Positions 9,117 through 18,063 of a DNA stretch of 64,000 bases are shown in pieces. Below the pieces are notes generated by a model that ran no database searches, was not told the origin of the DNA, and worked only from the letters and a program-made list of their open reading frames with translations. How positions within the stretch are numbered: the stretch's first letter is position 1; each line of letters begins with the position of its first letter. The stretch covers positions 1 to 64,000 of the forward strand of contig CACXES010000052.1 of NCBI GenBank assembly GCA_902766745.1, written 5' to 3'. A program made the position numbers and the translations under genes. The DNA is from an uncultured Ruminococcus sp. Its GTDB lineage: Bacteria; Bacillota; Clostridia; Monoglobales; Monoglobaceae.

Positions 9117-10868
9117 TTAAAATTCAAGCTCGTCTATCTGCTTGAATATATCGTCAAATTTATCAAGATTTTCGTTGTCTATATCGTACTTTATCTTTAC
9201 GACCTTATCGAATATTCCGCTCTTTGAAATCTGCGAAACAGGCACTGCACAGTCGTTTACGAAGTGCTTGCACCTGTCGTACAGATGCAGAATAACCTTA
9301 AGCATAAGGTACTGCTTTTTAAGCGGCACATATGTATCCGCCGCATGGTATGCGTTCTGCTGCAAAAATCCGACACGGATAACACGGGCAATCTCCAGGG
9401 TAAGCTTCTGATCCTCCGGCAGAACGTCGGCACCGATAAGCTTTACTATATCCATGAGCGAGCTTTCCTCACGCAGTATACTCATTATCTCCGCTCTGTC
9501 CGGGATAAAATCCTTATCCACATTCTCGGCATACCACGGCGCAATATCGTTCACATACTCGCTGTAGCTTGTGAGCCAGTTTATCGCAGGATAGTGTCGG
9601 GCATAGGCAAGGCTCTTGTCAAGCCCCCAGAAGCAGCGTGTAAAACGCTTTGTATTTTGCGTTACCGGTTCGGAGAAGTCACCGCCTTGAGGCGATACCG
9701 CACCGATAAGGGTAACACTTCCCTCTGTATTGTTCAGGCATCTGACATAGCCGGCTCTCTCGTAAAACTCGGAAAGCCTTGACGGCAGGTACGCCGGGAA
9801 ACCCTCCTCCGCCGGCATCTCCTCCAATCGTCCCGAAATCTCACGCAGAGCCTCAGCCCAGCGTGAGGTCGAATCCGCCATTATCGCAACGTGATAGCCC
9901 ATATCCCGATAGTATTCGGCAATGGTAACACCTGTGTAAATCGAAGCCTCACGTGCCGCAACCGGCATATTCGATGTATTTGCGATAAGCATGGTTCTGT
10001 TCATAAGCGACTCGCCCGTTTTCGGGTCGGTCAAGCCGGTAAAGTCCTCCAGAACCTGCGTCATCTCGTTCCCACGCTCTCCGCAGCCGATGTATATGAT
10101 TATGTCCGCATCCGACCACTTGGCAAGCTGATGCTGTGTCATTGTCTTACCGGTGCCGAAGCCACCCGGTATTGCCGCAGCACCGCCCTTTGCCAGCGGA
10201 AACAGCACATCAATAACCCTCTGTCCCGTAACCAGCGGAAGTGAAATCGGCTCACGCTTAAGGCTCGGTCTCGGGGTTCGTATCGGCCATTCCGACACAG
10301 CCTTTATCTCGGCAATCTCACCGTTTTTACGCTTCATTCGCGCAAGCACATCGCTGCATGTATAGGTTCCGCTTGGCACAACCTCGATAAGCTCACCGTC
10401 CGCATCGGGCGGAAGCATAATCTTATTTGTGATAACCGCAGTTTCGGCAATCTCGCCGATTATTCCGCACGGAGAAGCGGCATCGCCTGCCTTGGCAGTC
10501 ATTTTGACCTCCCACTTACGGCTCATATCAACCGCATCCGGGCGCAGACCTCTCGATATAAACGCCCCGGACATATCCTTTATGTCACGCAGCGGTCTCT
10601 CTATTCCGTCGAAAATATTTCCTATCAACCCGGGGCCGAGGCTGACCGACATGGGTGCCGAGGTTCCCTCGACAGGCTCACCGACCTTAAGTCCGGAGGT
10701 CTCCTCGTACACCTGAATGATAGTGTCCTCACCGTGTATCGCAATAACCTCGCCTATCAGCCGCTCATTGCCTACGAATACCATTTCCTTCATCATTAGC
10801 CACGGTACGTTTTTCACCGTGACAACCGGGCCGTTTATTCCATATATAACCGCACTTTTACTCTGCAA
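9117..10868 (-). CDS. V-type ATP synthase catalytic subunit A
   Basis: The catalytic subunit (583 residues) hydrolyses or makes ATP. Walker A is GGFGTGKT (235-242), and the bulge domain characteristic of V/A-type A subunits is present between about residues 115 and 200. CGERGNEM and DSTSRWAEALREISGRLEE are family hallmarks. The start is a TTG at 10868, preceded by AGAGGTG at 7 nt; there is no better ATG. It follows subunit E by 16 bp. Confidence 0.96.
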   Translation of the reverse strand: MQSKSAVIYGINGPVVTVKNVPWLMMKEMVFVGNERLIGEVIAIHGEDTIIQVYEETSGLKVGEPVEGTSAPMSVSLGPGLIGNIFDGIERPLRDIKDMSGAFISRGLRPDAVDMSRKWEVKMTAKAGDAASPCGIIGEIAETAVITNKIMLPPDADGELIEVVPSGTYTCSDVLARMKRKNGEIAEIKAVSEWPIRTPRPSLKREPISLPLVTGQRVIDVLFPLAKGGAAAIPGGFGTGKTMTQHQLAKWSDADIIIYIGCGERGNEMTQVLEDFTGLTDPKTGESLMNRTMLIANTSNMPVAAREASIYTGVTIAEYYRDMGYHVAIMADSTSRWAEALREISGRLEEMPAEEGFPAYLPSRLSEFYERAGYVRCLNNTEGSVTLIGAVSPQGGDFSEPVTQNTKRFTRCFWGLDKSLAYARHYPAINWLTSYSEYVNDIAPWYAENVDKDFIPDRAEIMSILREESSLMDIVKLIGADVLPEDQKLTLEIARVIRVGFLQQNAYHAADTYVPLKKQYLMLKVILHLYDRCKHFVNDCAVPVSQISKSGIFDKVVKIKYDIDNENLDKFDDIFKQIDELEF

Positions 10869-10884
10869 TTAAATTCACCTCTTA

Positions 10885-11469
10885 TCAGTCGATTACAAGT
10901 CCGCTTAGCTTATAAAACGAATTCTTCTGCTTGTCGAGCTCGCTCTTCAGCGTACAATCAGCCATGATTTTAAGCGTATCGTTCTTTAAGGTAAAGCCTC
11001 CGATAATATTCTCCGGCGCACTTTCAAGCTTAACGCCGTCTATCGGACACACTTTCAGGATGAGCTCTGCGTCACAGTCCCTTGCGGCGCATACCGTCTT
11101 ACCCTCGGAAAACGCCTGGGCAACCTCGGAAAAACGTCTTTTCAAATACTCCTCATACTTATCCGTTCCGACAAATTCCGCAAGTTTGTCCGCCGCAGCA
11201 GCAAAGACCTCCTCTGCCGCCGCAGTGCGGTTGTGTCTAAGCATTCTCGACAGCTCCGCCTCACGCCGTGAAATATCAATCTTCACCTCGTATTCAAGAC
11301 TCGTTTCATAAGCCTTGATTTCCTTTTTAAACCGCTGCTCCGCCGCAGCGTCTGCCTCGGCGAGAGTATGTGCTTTTTCCTTTTCGAGTCTTTCCGCTTC
11401 GGCCTGCTTCTGCTTTGCCGCTTCGGAATACAGGGTATTCGCAAAATTTGTAAGTGAGTCTTTTGCCAT
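10885..11469 (-). CDS. V-type ATP synthase subunit E (peripheral stalk)
   Basis: A 194-residue peripheral-stalk protein: an N-terminal Ala/Glu/Lys-rich coiled coil (about residues 5-95) and a C-terminal globular part that clamps the B subunit. This layout and the position before A identify it despite low sequence conservation. The ATG at 11469 is 8 nt from AGGGAG; a GTG nine bases upstream overlaps the ribosome site. The hairpin at 11507-11534 lies between this gene and subunit F. Confidence 0.85.
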   Translation of the reverse strand: MAKDSLTNFANTLYSEAAKQKQAEAERLEKEKAHTLAEADAAAEQRFKKEIKAYETSLEYEVKIDISRREAELSRMLRHNRTAAAEEVFAAAADKLAEFVGTDKYEEYLKRRFSEVAQAFSEGKTVCAARDCDAELILKVCPIDGVKLESAPENIIGGFTLKNDTLKIMADCTLKSELDKQKNSFYKLSGLVID

Positions 11470-11506
11470 ATCTGCCACTCCCTTTCTGCCCGCGCCTCAT
11501 ATCGGC

Positions 11507-11534
11507 CGCAGATGTCCGCGGGCGGACGTCTGCG
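11507..11534 (-). other. Intra-operon hairpin between subunits F and E
   Basis: CGCAGATGTCCGC (11507-11519) pairs with GCGGACGTCTGCG (11522-11534): 13 positions with one non-Watson-Crick pair and a very short loop. No T tract follows, so it is not a standard terminator. It could be an RNA-processing or stability element. Confidence 0.6.
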
Positions 11535-11546
11535 TTTCGGCTTCGG

Positions 11547-11855
11547 CTAAAGCTTTACGCCCACCGCATCCTTTACATAGCTTAAAATATAATCATCGGG
11601 TCTCTGCGAGCCGTGTCGATCGGGAAGCTCCACCACAAGGGGCATCTTATTCTCTACCTTTTTCTCCGCCACATATTCGGGGCACAGGTTCACAAGCTTC
11701 TCTGTTATCAGCAGGATCGCCGTATCGGGATTTTCAAGTGCCGAATCCAGTGCAGCCTTAAATTCCTCCGTCTCATGCACAACCTCGCCCTCTATCCCGG
11801 CGAGCCGCATACCCGTCAGTGTATCTACGTTGTCACTGAGTAAGTAAAATTTCAT
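11547..11855 (-). CDS. V-type ATP synthase subunit F
   Basis: A 102-residue protein beginning MKFYLLSDNVDTLTGMRLAGI, the Rossmann-like N-terminus of subunit F (NtpG type), which binds the central shaft and regulates activity. AILLITEKL in the middle is also typical. AGGTGAGAG precedes the ATG. It is 33 bp downstream of the c-ring gene. Confidence 0.9.
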   Translation of the reverse strand: MKFYLLSDNVDTLTGMRLAGIEGEVVHETEEFKAALDSALENPDTAILLITEKLVNLCPEYVAEKKVENKMPLVVELPDRHGSQRPDDYILSYVKDAVGVKL

Positions 11856-11888
11856 AGTCTCTCACCTGTCTTTGTATGTAATATATAA

Positions 11889-12314
11889 TTACTGGAACAA
11901 AATCAAAAGCGAAATAATAAGTCCGTACAGTGCGATACCTTCTGCCAGAGCAACGAAGATAAGCGACTTACCCATTATCTGAGGATCCTCGGATATTGCG
12001 CCGAGAGCCGCAGACGCAGAGCTTGATACGGCGATACCTGCACCCACGCAGGCAAGACCTGTTGACAGTGCCGCACCGAGGAACTTCATTCCGTCAGCCG
12101 ATGCCGCAGCAGCATCCTCCGCCGCCGCAAATGCGTCATATGAACCGGTAACCATGCACGCCGCAAAGACAAGCATGAGCGTGAAGAACGAAAAAAGATT
12201 TATAACGATGGCGGACTTCATGCTCTTGCCCTTTAGCCTTAAGCCGAAGTGTGCAACGAGCGGCACCGCAATTGCCAGTGTAACTACAACGAACATAATG
12301 ATTGATTTAAGCAT
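11889..12314 (-). CDS. V-type ATP synthase subunit K (rotor ring)
   Basis: A 141-residue proteolipid with four predicted helices: about 5-23, 36-55, 78-103 and 117-140. The C-terminal hairpin is the ion-carrying one: GAALSTGLACVGAGIAV then FVALAEGIALYGLI, with the essential carboxylate Glu125. The first hairpin has no acidic residue, so there is one ion site per four helices, as in other V-type rings. The Gln and Thr ligands of well-studied Na+ rings are not obvious, so Na+ or H+ use is undecided. Confidence 0.93.
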   Translation of the reverse strand: MLKSIIMFVVVTLAIAVPLVAHFGLRLKGKSMKSAIVINLFSFFTLMLVFAACMVTGSYDAFAAAEDAAAASADGMKFLGAALSTGLACVGAGIAVSSSASAALGAISEDPQIMGKSLIFVALAEGIALYGLIISLLILFQ

Positions 12315-12365
12315 ATTAATCTCCTCCGTTTAACTGTATTGATTAATTATATTTTATATTAATAT

Positions 12366-14288
12366 TTATTTTCCAAGCTTATTCTCGGAATTAATCGGCT
12401 TGAACTCTCGTCCGTCGCCGGCATAGAATCTGCTGAACATCTCGTAAAATCCGAGCCTGAGCACCTGAATCCCGACGATAAGACCCTCAAGACCGATCAC
12501 CAGCAGATTTCCGAATACGGTAACGGCGATCGAGCCGCCCGTACCCAATGTGTACATAAACATTACCACAACCGACATCATACCGGCATGGTTGAGTGCA
12601 AAGGCACCGACACGCAGGAATGACACGGTGTTTGTCACAAAGCTGAGCAGTATTTCAAAGGTCTCGAAAAACGCTTCCACGAAGAAGCCGCCCTTCTCCT
12701 TTGGCATCCAGTCCTTTTTCCTTGATACAAGCTTCCCGAGAGGCTCCTGCAGGAATATCATAACAAGTGATACCGCAATGAATATTCCGGCAATCCACAA
12801 GGGATTTGATGCTCCGCTGACTGCGCTTATTCCGCAGTAGAGAACCATGATATAAAACACCATGCCGGCAACACCGTTCTGCGAGAAGAAAATCTTTTGC
12901 AGATTTTTCTGCTTTGCACCGTTGATAATATTAAACACCATACATACAAGAATCAGCACAACACCGATAATTACGGCGTAAATCAGCGTATTCATCATGG
13001 TTCCGCTGTCCTCAAACGGAGTGAACCATAGGGGCTTAATCAGCTGATGCTCGCCCTCCATTCCGAATACCGAGCCGTATACAAACCCGAAAAATGTCGA
13101 CGACAGTCCGATCGGCACCAAAAGCTTTGCCAGAAATCCGCCCTTTTTCAGTGCTGTCATTATAAGACCTATTGCCGCCAGGCAAAGTCCGTGACCTACG
13201 TCACCGAACATTATTCCGAAAAGGATTGTATATACAATCGCCAAAAACGGCGTAGGGTCAATCTCGTTGTAATTCGGAACGCCGTACATTCTGACAAATT
13301 CCTCAAACGGCTTAAATATCTTAAGGTTTTTAAGCCTTGTGGGCGGCACGATGTGCGACACCGTTTCAGGCTTGTCTATCAAAAGCACACACTCGGAATC
13401 GTTTGCCGATTCCGCCTTGAGCCGCTCCGCCTCCTCCTCCGGAATCCATCCGGTGAGGCAGAAGGAATTGTTGCTGTTGGTGGTGTGCTTTCGGATGTTA
13501 TACATATCATAAACATATTTTATATCCGCATAAGCTTTCAGCAAGTCATATTTCTGCACCGCAATTGTTGCGTCAATCTTCTTTTTAAGCTCGCTTATCC
13601 TCTGCTGCATTGCTGACTTTTCCGCCTCAAGCGTTTCAATAACCGCCGCCGGAGTTCCTATTTCGTCCCCGTCCATATAGAGCCGCTCAAAGTACAGGCT
13701 TGCAAAAATACGGTCAACGTTTTCCTCATCCTGCTCACTGACAAAGTATATTCCCCATACCCGGTCATTCTCCGTTGTCATCGGTGCAAAGTATACCGGT
13801 AAATCCTTAAGATAGGTATCAAGCTTATGATACCCCGAAATCGGAAGCCTTCCGAACCTGTAATGTATATAGTTAAGCTTTCCGAGAGTCTCTAAATTGA
13901 TATTCGACCCGACAACGTGCCCCAATGCCTCGGCAAGCTGTTCGTTATGCTCTATTTCCTTTTCAAGCTCCTCAATCTCGTCCTTTAAGGCGTGTATCTT
14001 CGTGTCAAACACATTTATTACACCGTCAAGCTCCTCGCGGCTGAAATTATCGTTTCGATGTTTGACTCCGCTGTAGTCTATCCCGGCATAATCAAAAACA
14101 TCGGTGAACTTCTTCAGCATATCCTCGGCAGGATTGGTCTCGTTGCTCACGGTAAAGCCCTTGGTGTTTCTCAGTGCCGCCATGGGATTTTCAAACTCAA
14201 TTTCCGAGTCCATGACATATTTTGAGATAATTCTCTCATACGCCGACTTCGGACCGACGATATTAATAAATTTCATCTTGGAAATCAT
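12366..14288 (-). CDS. V-type ATP synthase subunit I (membrane stator)
   Basis: The 640-residue a/I subunit has a cytosolic N-terminal half (to about residue 345) rich in coiled coil that binds the peripheral stalks, then seven or eight membrane helices forming the ion half-channels. NEIDPTPFLAIVYTILFG and MFGDVGHG mark the start of the membrane half; the functional Arg lies in the C-terminal helix near VLRLGFYEMFSRFYAGDG. The ATG at 14288 is 3 bp after the preceding stop, with a G-rich ribosome site overlapping that stop. Confidence 0.95.
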   Translation of the reverse strand: MISKMKFINIVGPKSAYERIISKYVMDSEIEFENPMAALRNTKGFTVSNETNPAEDMLKKFTDVFDYAGIDYSGVKHRNDNFSREELDGVINVFDTKIHALKDEIEELEKEIEHNEQLAEALGHVVGSNINLETLGKLNYIHYRFGRLPISGYHKLDTYLKDLPVYFAPMTTENDRVWGIYFVSEQDEENVDRIFASLYFERLYMDGDEIGTPAAVIETLEAEKSAMQQRISELKKKIDATIAVQKYDLLKAYADIKYVYDMYNIRKHTTNSNNSFCLTGWIPEEEAERLKAESANDSECVLLIDKPETVSHIVPPTRLKNLKIFKPFEEFVRMYGVPNYNEIDPTPFLAIVYTILFGIMFGDVGHGLCLAAIGLIMTALKKGGFLAKLLVPIGLSSTFFGFVYGSVFGMEGEHQLIKPLWFTPFEDSGTMMNTLIYAVIIGVVLILVCMVFNIINGAKQKNLQKIFFSQNGVAGMVFYIMVLYCGISAVSGASNPLWIAGIFIAVSLVMIFLQEPLGKLVSRKKDWMPKEKGGFFVEAFFETFEILLSFVTNTVSFLRVGAFALNHAGMMSVVVMFMYTLGTGGSIAVTVFGNLLVIGLEGLIVGIQVLRLGFYEMFSRFYAGDGREFKPINSENKLGK

Positions 14289-14291
14289 ATG

Positions 14292-15356
14292 TCATTTCCC
14301 CCCCCTACTGTCACTGCCGTTCCGTATCAGGTAGCCGTCTATCCTGTCGGGCTCAAGTCCGTAGCGTATACCCTCGGTAACGGAGATTATATTTTTTATT
14401 TCAATCCGCCGCAGCCATATATAGGAAACAGGTGCCATTATCGAATATTGGTTTGATGAGTACACCCTCTCCGACATATGAAAAATGTACTCCCGAATGC
14501 GCTTCTCCAAAAACCTGTCCTCAGCAGAAAAGGCAGTGCCGTACGGCGTTTCCTCTTTAATAACTTTAATCGCATCCTCATATGAGGCAGAGCCGACTAT
14601 ATTTTTAACGGTGGACTCCTTAAGTCTGCAATATTGATGAATAACACAGGCGTATATCTCCTCATCAGTCATATCAAAGGATCTCTTGCAGCGCAACAGA
14701 AACGTCAGATTTTCCAAATCAAATTCCGTGCCGTAAAGTCTTGCAACCGTCGCCTGCTCCGACCTCGGAACGTACTTTTTAATATACTTATAAACCAACC
14801 GTGTCCAGTAGGTATCGAGCCGCATCTCAATGAAAAACGGCTTCTGCCTCTCCGGCCTGCCTTTAAAATATCTCATTGCCCCGTAATACGGCGTGCCATA
14901 CAGTCTGTCAATCAACCCGTCAATACTCTCGATACCTCCGGCAGAAATCTTATCCGCCGTTCCCGTAGCACGAAGCTTTTCAATGTACTCCTCCACATCC
15001 TCGCACCTGCCTATACTGAGCAGTCTGACGCAAATCTTGATAAGAGAAATACCTTCCTCAATCTCGGTGATTTCAATGAACCGCCTGCCGCCCATACCCA
15101 TATATGGCATAAGCCTCTCAATATCCGTGTTCAAATCCTCGACCAAAAGTCTCTCCAGCCTTCCCCTGTGTATCTGCGCCGTGGGAATATCCCTGAGCGC
15201 ACGCCCGTAACGTGTGTTTTCAATCAAATATCCTGCGACATCGGGAACGGATTTCATATTCATCATCGCTCTGTAATCCGCATCTGTCAGCGACTCGCCG
15301 CGCATAGCGTGTATCTTTGCACACAGAGCGGAATTTTTCATAACCTGACCAATCAT
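14292..15356 (-). CDS. V-type ATP synthase subunit C (rotor-ring socket)
   Basis: A 354-residue AC39/NtpC-family protein linking the central shaft to the c-ring. The helical repeat pattern and motifs such as TRYGRALRD, FDLENLTFLLRCKR and EIKNIISVTEGIRYG support this. The start is the ATG at 15356 preceded by GGGAGG at 7 nt; the frame extends 10 codons upstream without a ribosome site. Confidence 0.9.
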   Translation of the reverse strand: MIGQVMKNSALCAKIHAMRGESLTDADYRAMMNMKSVPDVAGYLIENTRYGRALRDIPTAQIHRGRLERLLVEDLNTDIERLMPYMGMGGRRFIEITEIEEGISLIKICVRLLSIGRCEDVEEYIEKLRATGTADKISAGGIESIDGLIDRLYGTPYYGAMRYFKGRPERQKPFFIEMRLDTYWTRLVYKYIKKYVPRSEQATVARLYGTEFDLENLTFLLRCKRSFDMTDEEIYACVIHQYCRLKESTVKNIVGSASYEDAIKVIKEETPYGTAFSAEDRFLEKRIREYIFHMSERVYSSNQYSIMAPVSYIWLRRIEIKNIISVTEGIRYGLEPDRIDGYLIRNGSDSRGGK

Positions 15357-15395
15357 CGCAAAACCTCCCGTCGTAAGTCCTGTCAAGTCACGGTA

Positions 15396-15704
15396 TTACT
15401 CACCGATAACTGCCCGGACAAGCTCCTCTGTCCACTTCTCCTTACCCTTCCTGCATTTGTCGTCAAGCGCTTCAAGCTTATCCGCATATTTGCGCTCTAT
15501 GCCGCTCATCTCCTTGTCGCGTATGATGTCATACTTCGACTTAAGCTGCTCCTTTTTCTCATCGATTTTCCGCGTCAGCTCTGCTTCCTTCCTGGCAAGC
15601 TCGACCTTAACCGTCTCGTTGCTGCGGCTTTTCAGCTCGTCAACAGAATCCACAATACCCTGCGCTTTCCTTTCAATGTCAATTATCGCCTGCATTATGT
15701 CCAT
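15396..15704 (-). CDS. V-type ATP synthase small coiled-coil subunit (G/H type)
   Basis: A 102-residue, almost entirely helical, charged protein (alternating Lys/Glu/Arg heptads from residue 5 to about 90), first in the ATPase gene order. This matches the G/H peripheral-stalk subunit that pairs with E. The ATG at 15704 is 9 nt from GGAG; a nearer ATG at 15713 abuts the ribosome site. It is 43 bp after the DUF711 gene. Confidence 0.8.
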   Translation of the reverse strand: MDIMQAIIDIERKAQGIVDSVDELKSRSNETVKVELARKEAELTRKIDEKKEQLKSKYDIIRDKEMSGIERKYADKLEALDDKCRKGKEKWTEELVRAVIGE

Positions 15705-15747
15705 ACGGCACATCTCCTTTCAATGTATACGACAATATACATATATC

Positions 15748-17112
15748 TCAGTTTCTGAGGCTGTGTATCGGGGCCGGAATCCTTCCTCCCCTTTCAATAA
15801 ACTTCTCCGAGGAATACTCGTGAACGGGCATTACCGGTGCCGCACCGAGAAGTCCGCCGAATTCCACGCTGTCTCCGACCTTTTTCCCGGCGGCAGGTAT
15901 AACCCTCACTGCGGTGGTTTTTTGATTTATCATTCCTATCGCCATTTCGTCAGCGATTATTGCCGACACAGTCGAAGCCGGGGTATCACCCGGTATGGCA
16001 ATCATGTCAAGCCCCACCGAGCATACGCAGGTCATTGCCTCAAGCTTGTCAAGGGTCAGTGCGCCGCATTCCGCAGCGGCGATCATACCCGCATCCTCAC
16101 TCACCGGTATGAAAGCCCCCGACAGACCGCCGACATAGCCCGATGCCATAACGCCGCCCTTCTTGACTGCGTCATTCAGCAGTGCAAGTGCCGCCGTTGT
16201 GCCGTGAGTTCCGCATTTTTCAAGGCCCATTTCTTCTAAGATATATGCCACACTGTCCCCAACCTCCGGGGTCGGCGCAAGTGAGAGATCAACTATTCCG
16301 AACGGAACGTTCAGCATCCTCGAAGCCTCCTGCGCCACAAGCTGTCCCATCCTGGTTATCTTAAACGCTGTTCGCTTAATAGTTTCGGCAACAACTCCGA
16401 AATCCTCTCCGCGAACCTGCTCCAGTGCGGATTTCACAACGCCGGGGCCGCTTATTCCTACATTTATCACACAGTCGCCCTCGCCCACGCCGTGGAACGC
16501 TCCCGCCATAAACGGGTTATCCTCAACGGGATTTGCGAATACAACAAGCTTAGCGCAGCCCATGGACGAATTATCGGCGGACATTTTCGCCGTGTCACAG
16601 ATAATCCTGCCCATTCTGCCGACAGCATCCATATTTATGCCCGCCTTGGTGGTTGCAACTCCGACAGAGGAGCAAACCCTCTCGGTTGTGCAAAGTGCCT
16701 CCGGGATTGAGTTCAAAAGATACTCGTCACCCTTAGAAATCCCCTTGTATACCAAAGCGGAGTAGCCGCCGATAAAATTCACACCCAGCTCACGTGCGGC
16801 ACGGTCAAGGGTTTTCGCAAATGGCAGGTAGTCATCGGTTTTACTTGCCGCCGCAACAAGAGAAATCGGTGTTACCGATATGCGTTTATTTATAATCGGT
16901 ATGCCGTACTTGCGGCTTATCTCCTCGCCGCAGCTTACAAGCTTCCTCGCACAGCGCATAATCTTATCGTAAATCTTGCCGCACGCACGATTACAATCCT
17001 CGTCCGCACAGTCAAGCAGGGAAATACCCATTGTTATAGTTCGTATATCAAGATGCTCATCTCGAATCATTTTTATTGTTTCGACAATTTCGTTTGAGCT
17101 TATGTTAATCAT
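15748..17112 (-). CDS. DUF711 / UPF0210 (PFL) family protein
   Basis: A 454-residue member of the UPF0210/DUF711 family, whose founders resemble glycyl-radical-like folds but whose function is unknown. Typical segments are [38 protein letters not shown] and the glycine-rich [25 protein letters not shown]. It sits behind the small ACT-domain gene, its usual neighbour in Firmicutes, and directly ahead of the V-type ATPase genes. GGGAG precedes the ATG. No signal or membrane segment is seen. Confidence 0.88.
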   Translation of the reverse strand: MINISSNEIVETIKMIRDEHLDIRTITMGISLLDCADEDCNRACGKIYDKIMRCARKLVSCGEEISRKYGIPIINKRISVTPISLVAAASKTDDYLPFAKTLDRAARELGVNFIGGYSALVYKGISKGDEYLLNSIPEALCTTERVCSSVGVATTKAGINMDAVGRMGRIICDTAKMSADNSSMGCAKLVVFANPVEDNPFMAGAFHGVGEGDCVINVGISGPGVVKSALEQVRGEDFGVVAETIKRTAFKITRMGQLVAQEASRMLNVPFGIVDLSLAPTPEVGDSVAYILEEMGLEKCGTHGTTAALALLNDAVKKGGVMASGYVGGLSGAFIPVSEDAGMIAAAECGALTLDKLEAMTCVCSVGLDMIAIPGDTPASTVSAIIADEMAIGMINQKTTAVRVIPAAGKKVGDSVEFGGLLGAAPVMPVHEYSSEKFIERGGRIPAPIHSLRN

Positions 17113-17208
17113 AAAAATCTCCCGTCCGCCGCGTATGCCGCAGCTTATGTAATATTCCGGTCAAAACCGCGGTTTTTATAAATTTCGGCAAGCAATGCCT
17201 CCGCAAAG

Positions 17209-17478
17209 CTAAATTCTGTGCATCGAATTGAATATATCGCTGTGCTGAATACGAATCTCAAGCCCTATCTCACGACCGAGCTCATCAAGCTTTGCGGCAA
17301 GCTCATCAAAGCCGATGCTGCACTTTTCAATATCAACCATCATTGTCATTGTAAATATATCCTGTAATATAGTCTGTGCAATATCCAAAATATTAACACC
17401 ATTCTCGGCAAGCAGCGTGCTTGTTTTTGCAATAATTCCCGTTCTATCCTTACCCATTACCGTTACAACTGCGCGCAT
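17209..17478 (-). CDS. ACT domain protein (UPF0237 family)
   Basis: An 89-residue stand-alone ACT domain (MRAVVTVMGKDRTGIIAKTS, then NILDIAQTILQDIFTMTMMVDI). ACT domains bind amino acids or other small ligands and regulate partners. The conserved pairing with the DUF711 gene 96 bp downstream suggests joint function, but the ligand is unknown. GGAGATAGG precedes the ATG. Confidence 0.9.
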   Translation of the reverse strand: MRAVVTVMGKDRTGIIAKTSTLLAENGVNILDIAQTILQDIFTMTMMVDIEKCSIGFDELAAKLDELGREIGLEIRIQHSDIFNSMHRI

Positions 17479-17545
17479 AACCTATCTCCTTTTTAATCTC
17501 AAAAATATATTTGTGAATTATTTGTAAATTTTAAAATTTACTCGT

Positions 17546-17575
17546 ATTATACTGCTTTTATCATATCTCTGTCAA
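17546..17575 (-). promoter_or_regulatory. Sigma-A promoter ahead of ACT-DUF711-ATPase genes
   Basis: Minus strand: TTGACA (17570-17575), 18-bp spacer, TATAAT (17546-17551). No terminator was found between here and 7043, so it may drive the whole 10-kb set. Confidence 0.75.
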
Positions 17576-17587
17576 GCATATTTTGCA

Positions 17588-17611
17588 CAAAAAAAAGTCG
17601 CCCTCGGCGAC
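17588..17611 (-). terminator. Terminator of the aromatic operon
   Basis: GTCGCC (17597-17602) and GGCGAC (17606-17611) form a tight hairpin followed on the minus strand by eight Ts. It ends the transcript that starts at the aroF leader. Confidence 0.85.
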
Positions 17612-17739
17612 AATAATTCTACTAAAATTTGATAATCCGCAAAAATTCTCCTACCTAAATATATAAGCGCATGGGATTCAATCAGTCTAAAGTCAGCAAA
17701 ACCGGTAATAAGCAAGACTTGGGGCTGACTGATCATGTG

Positions 17740-18054
17740 CTATCGGTCCGCTCCGTCCCACAGGTATTTATCAAGCTCGACATACCCATCATCCGAAACC
17801 TCAATGCCATCGGCGCGAAGCAGCATAATCTGCATATTTTCGCCGCCGAAGGCAAAGGCGTTCGACACTCTGCCGTTTCGGTTCACCACACGAAAGCAAG
17901 GTATCTCGTCCGGGTCGGGATTGGCGTGCAGAGCATAACCCACAACCCTCGCCCATCGCGGATTTCCGGCATACAGCGCAATCTGTCCGTAGGTCGCAAC
18001 TCTCCCCCTCGGAATCCTCTTAACCTGCGCATAAATTTTTTCAAATACGCTCAT
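17740..18054 (-). CDS. MGMT-like DNA alkyltransferase-domain protein
   Basis: A 104-residue protein corresponding to the DNA-binding, active-site domain of O6-methylguanine methyltransferases without the N-terminal domain. The helix-turn-helix (GRVATYGQIA) and the RWARVVGYAL segment with the arginine finger are present. The active-site motif reads IPCFRVV: the acceptor Cys53 is kept but the usual His after it is Phe, so alkyl transfer may be weak and a damage-flagging role like the alkyltransferase-like proteins is possible. It is the last gene of the aromatic operon, 9 bp after aroE. Confidence 0.8.
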   Translation of the reverse strand: MSVFEKIYAQVKRIPRGRVATYGQIALYAGNPRWARVVGYALHANPDPDEIPCFRVVNRNGRVSNAFAFGGENMQIMLLRADGIEVSDDGYVELDKYLWDGADR

Positions 18055-18063
18055 TTACACATC

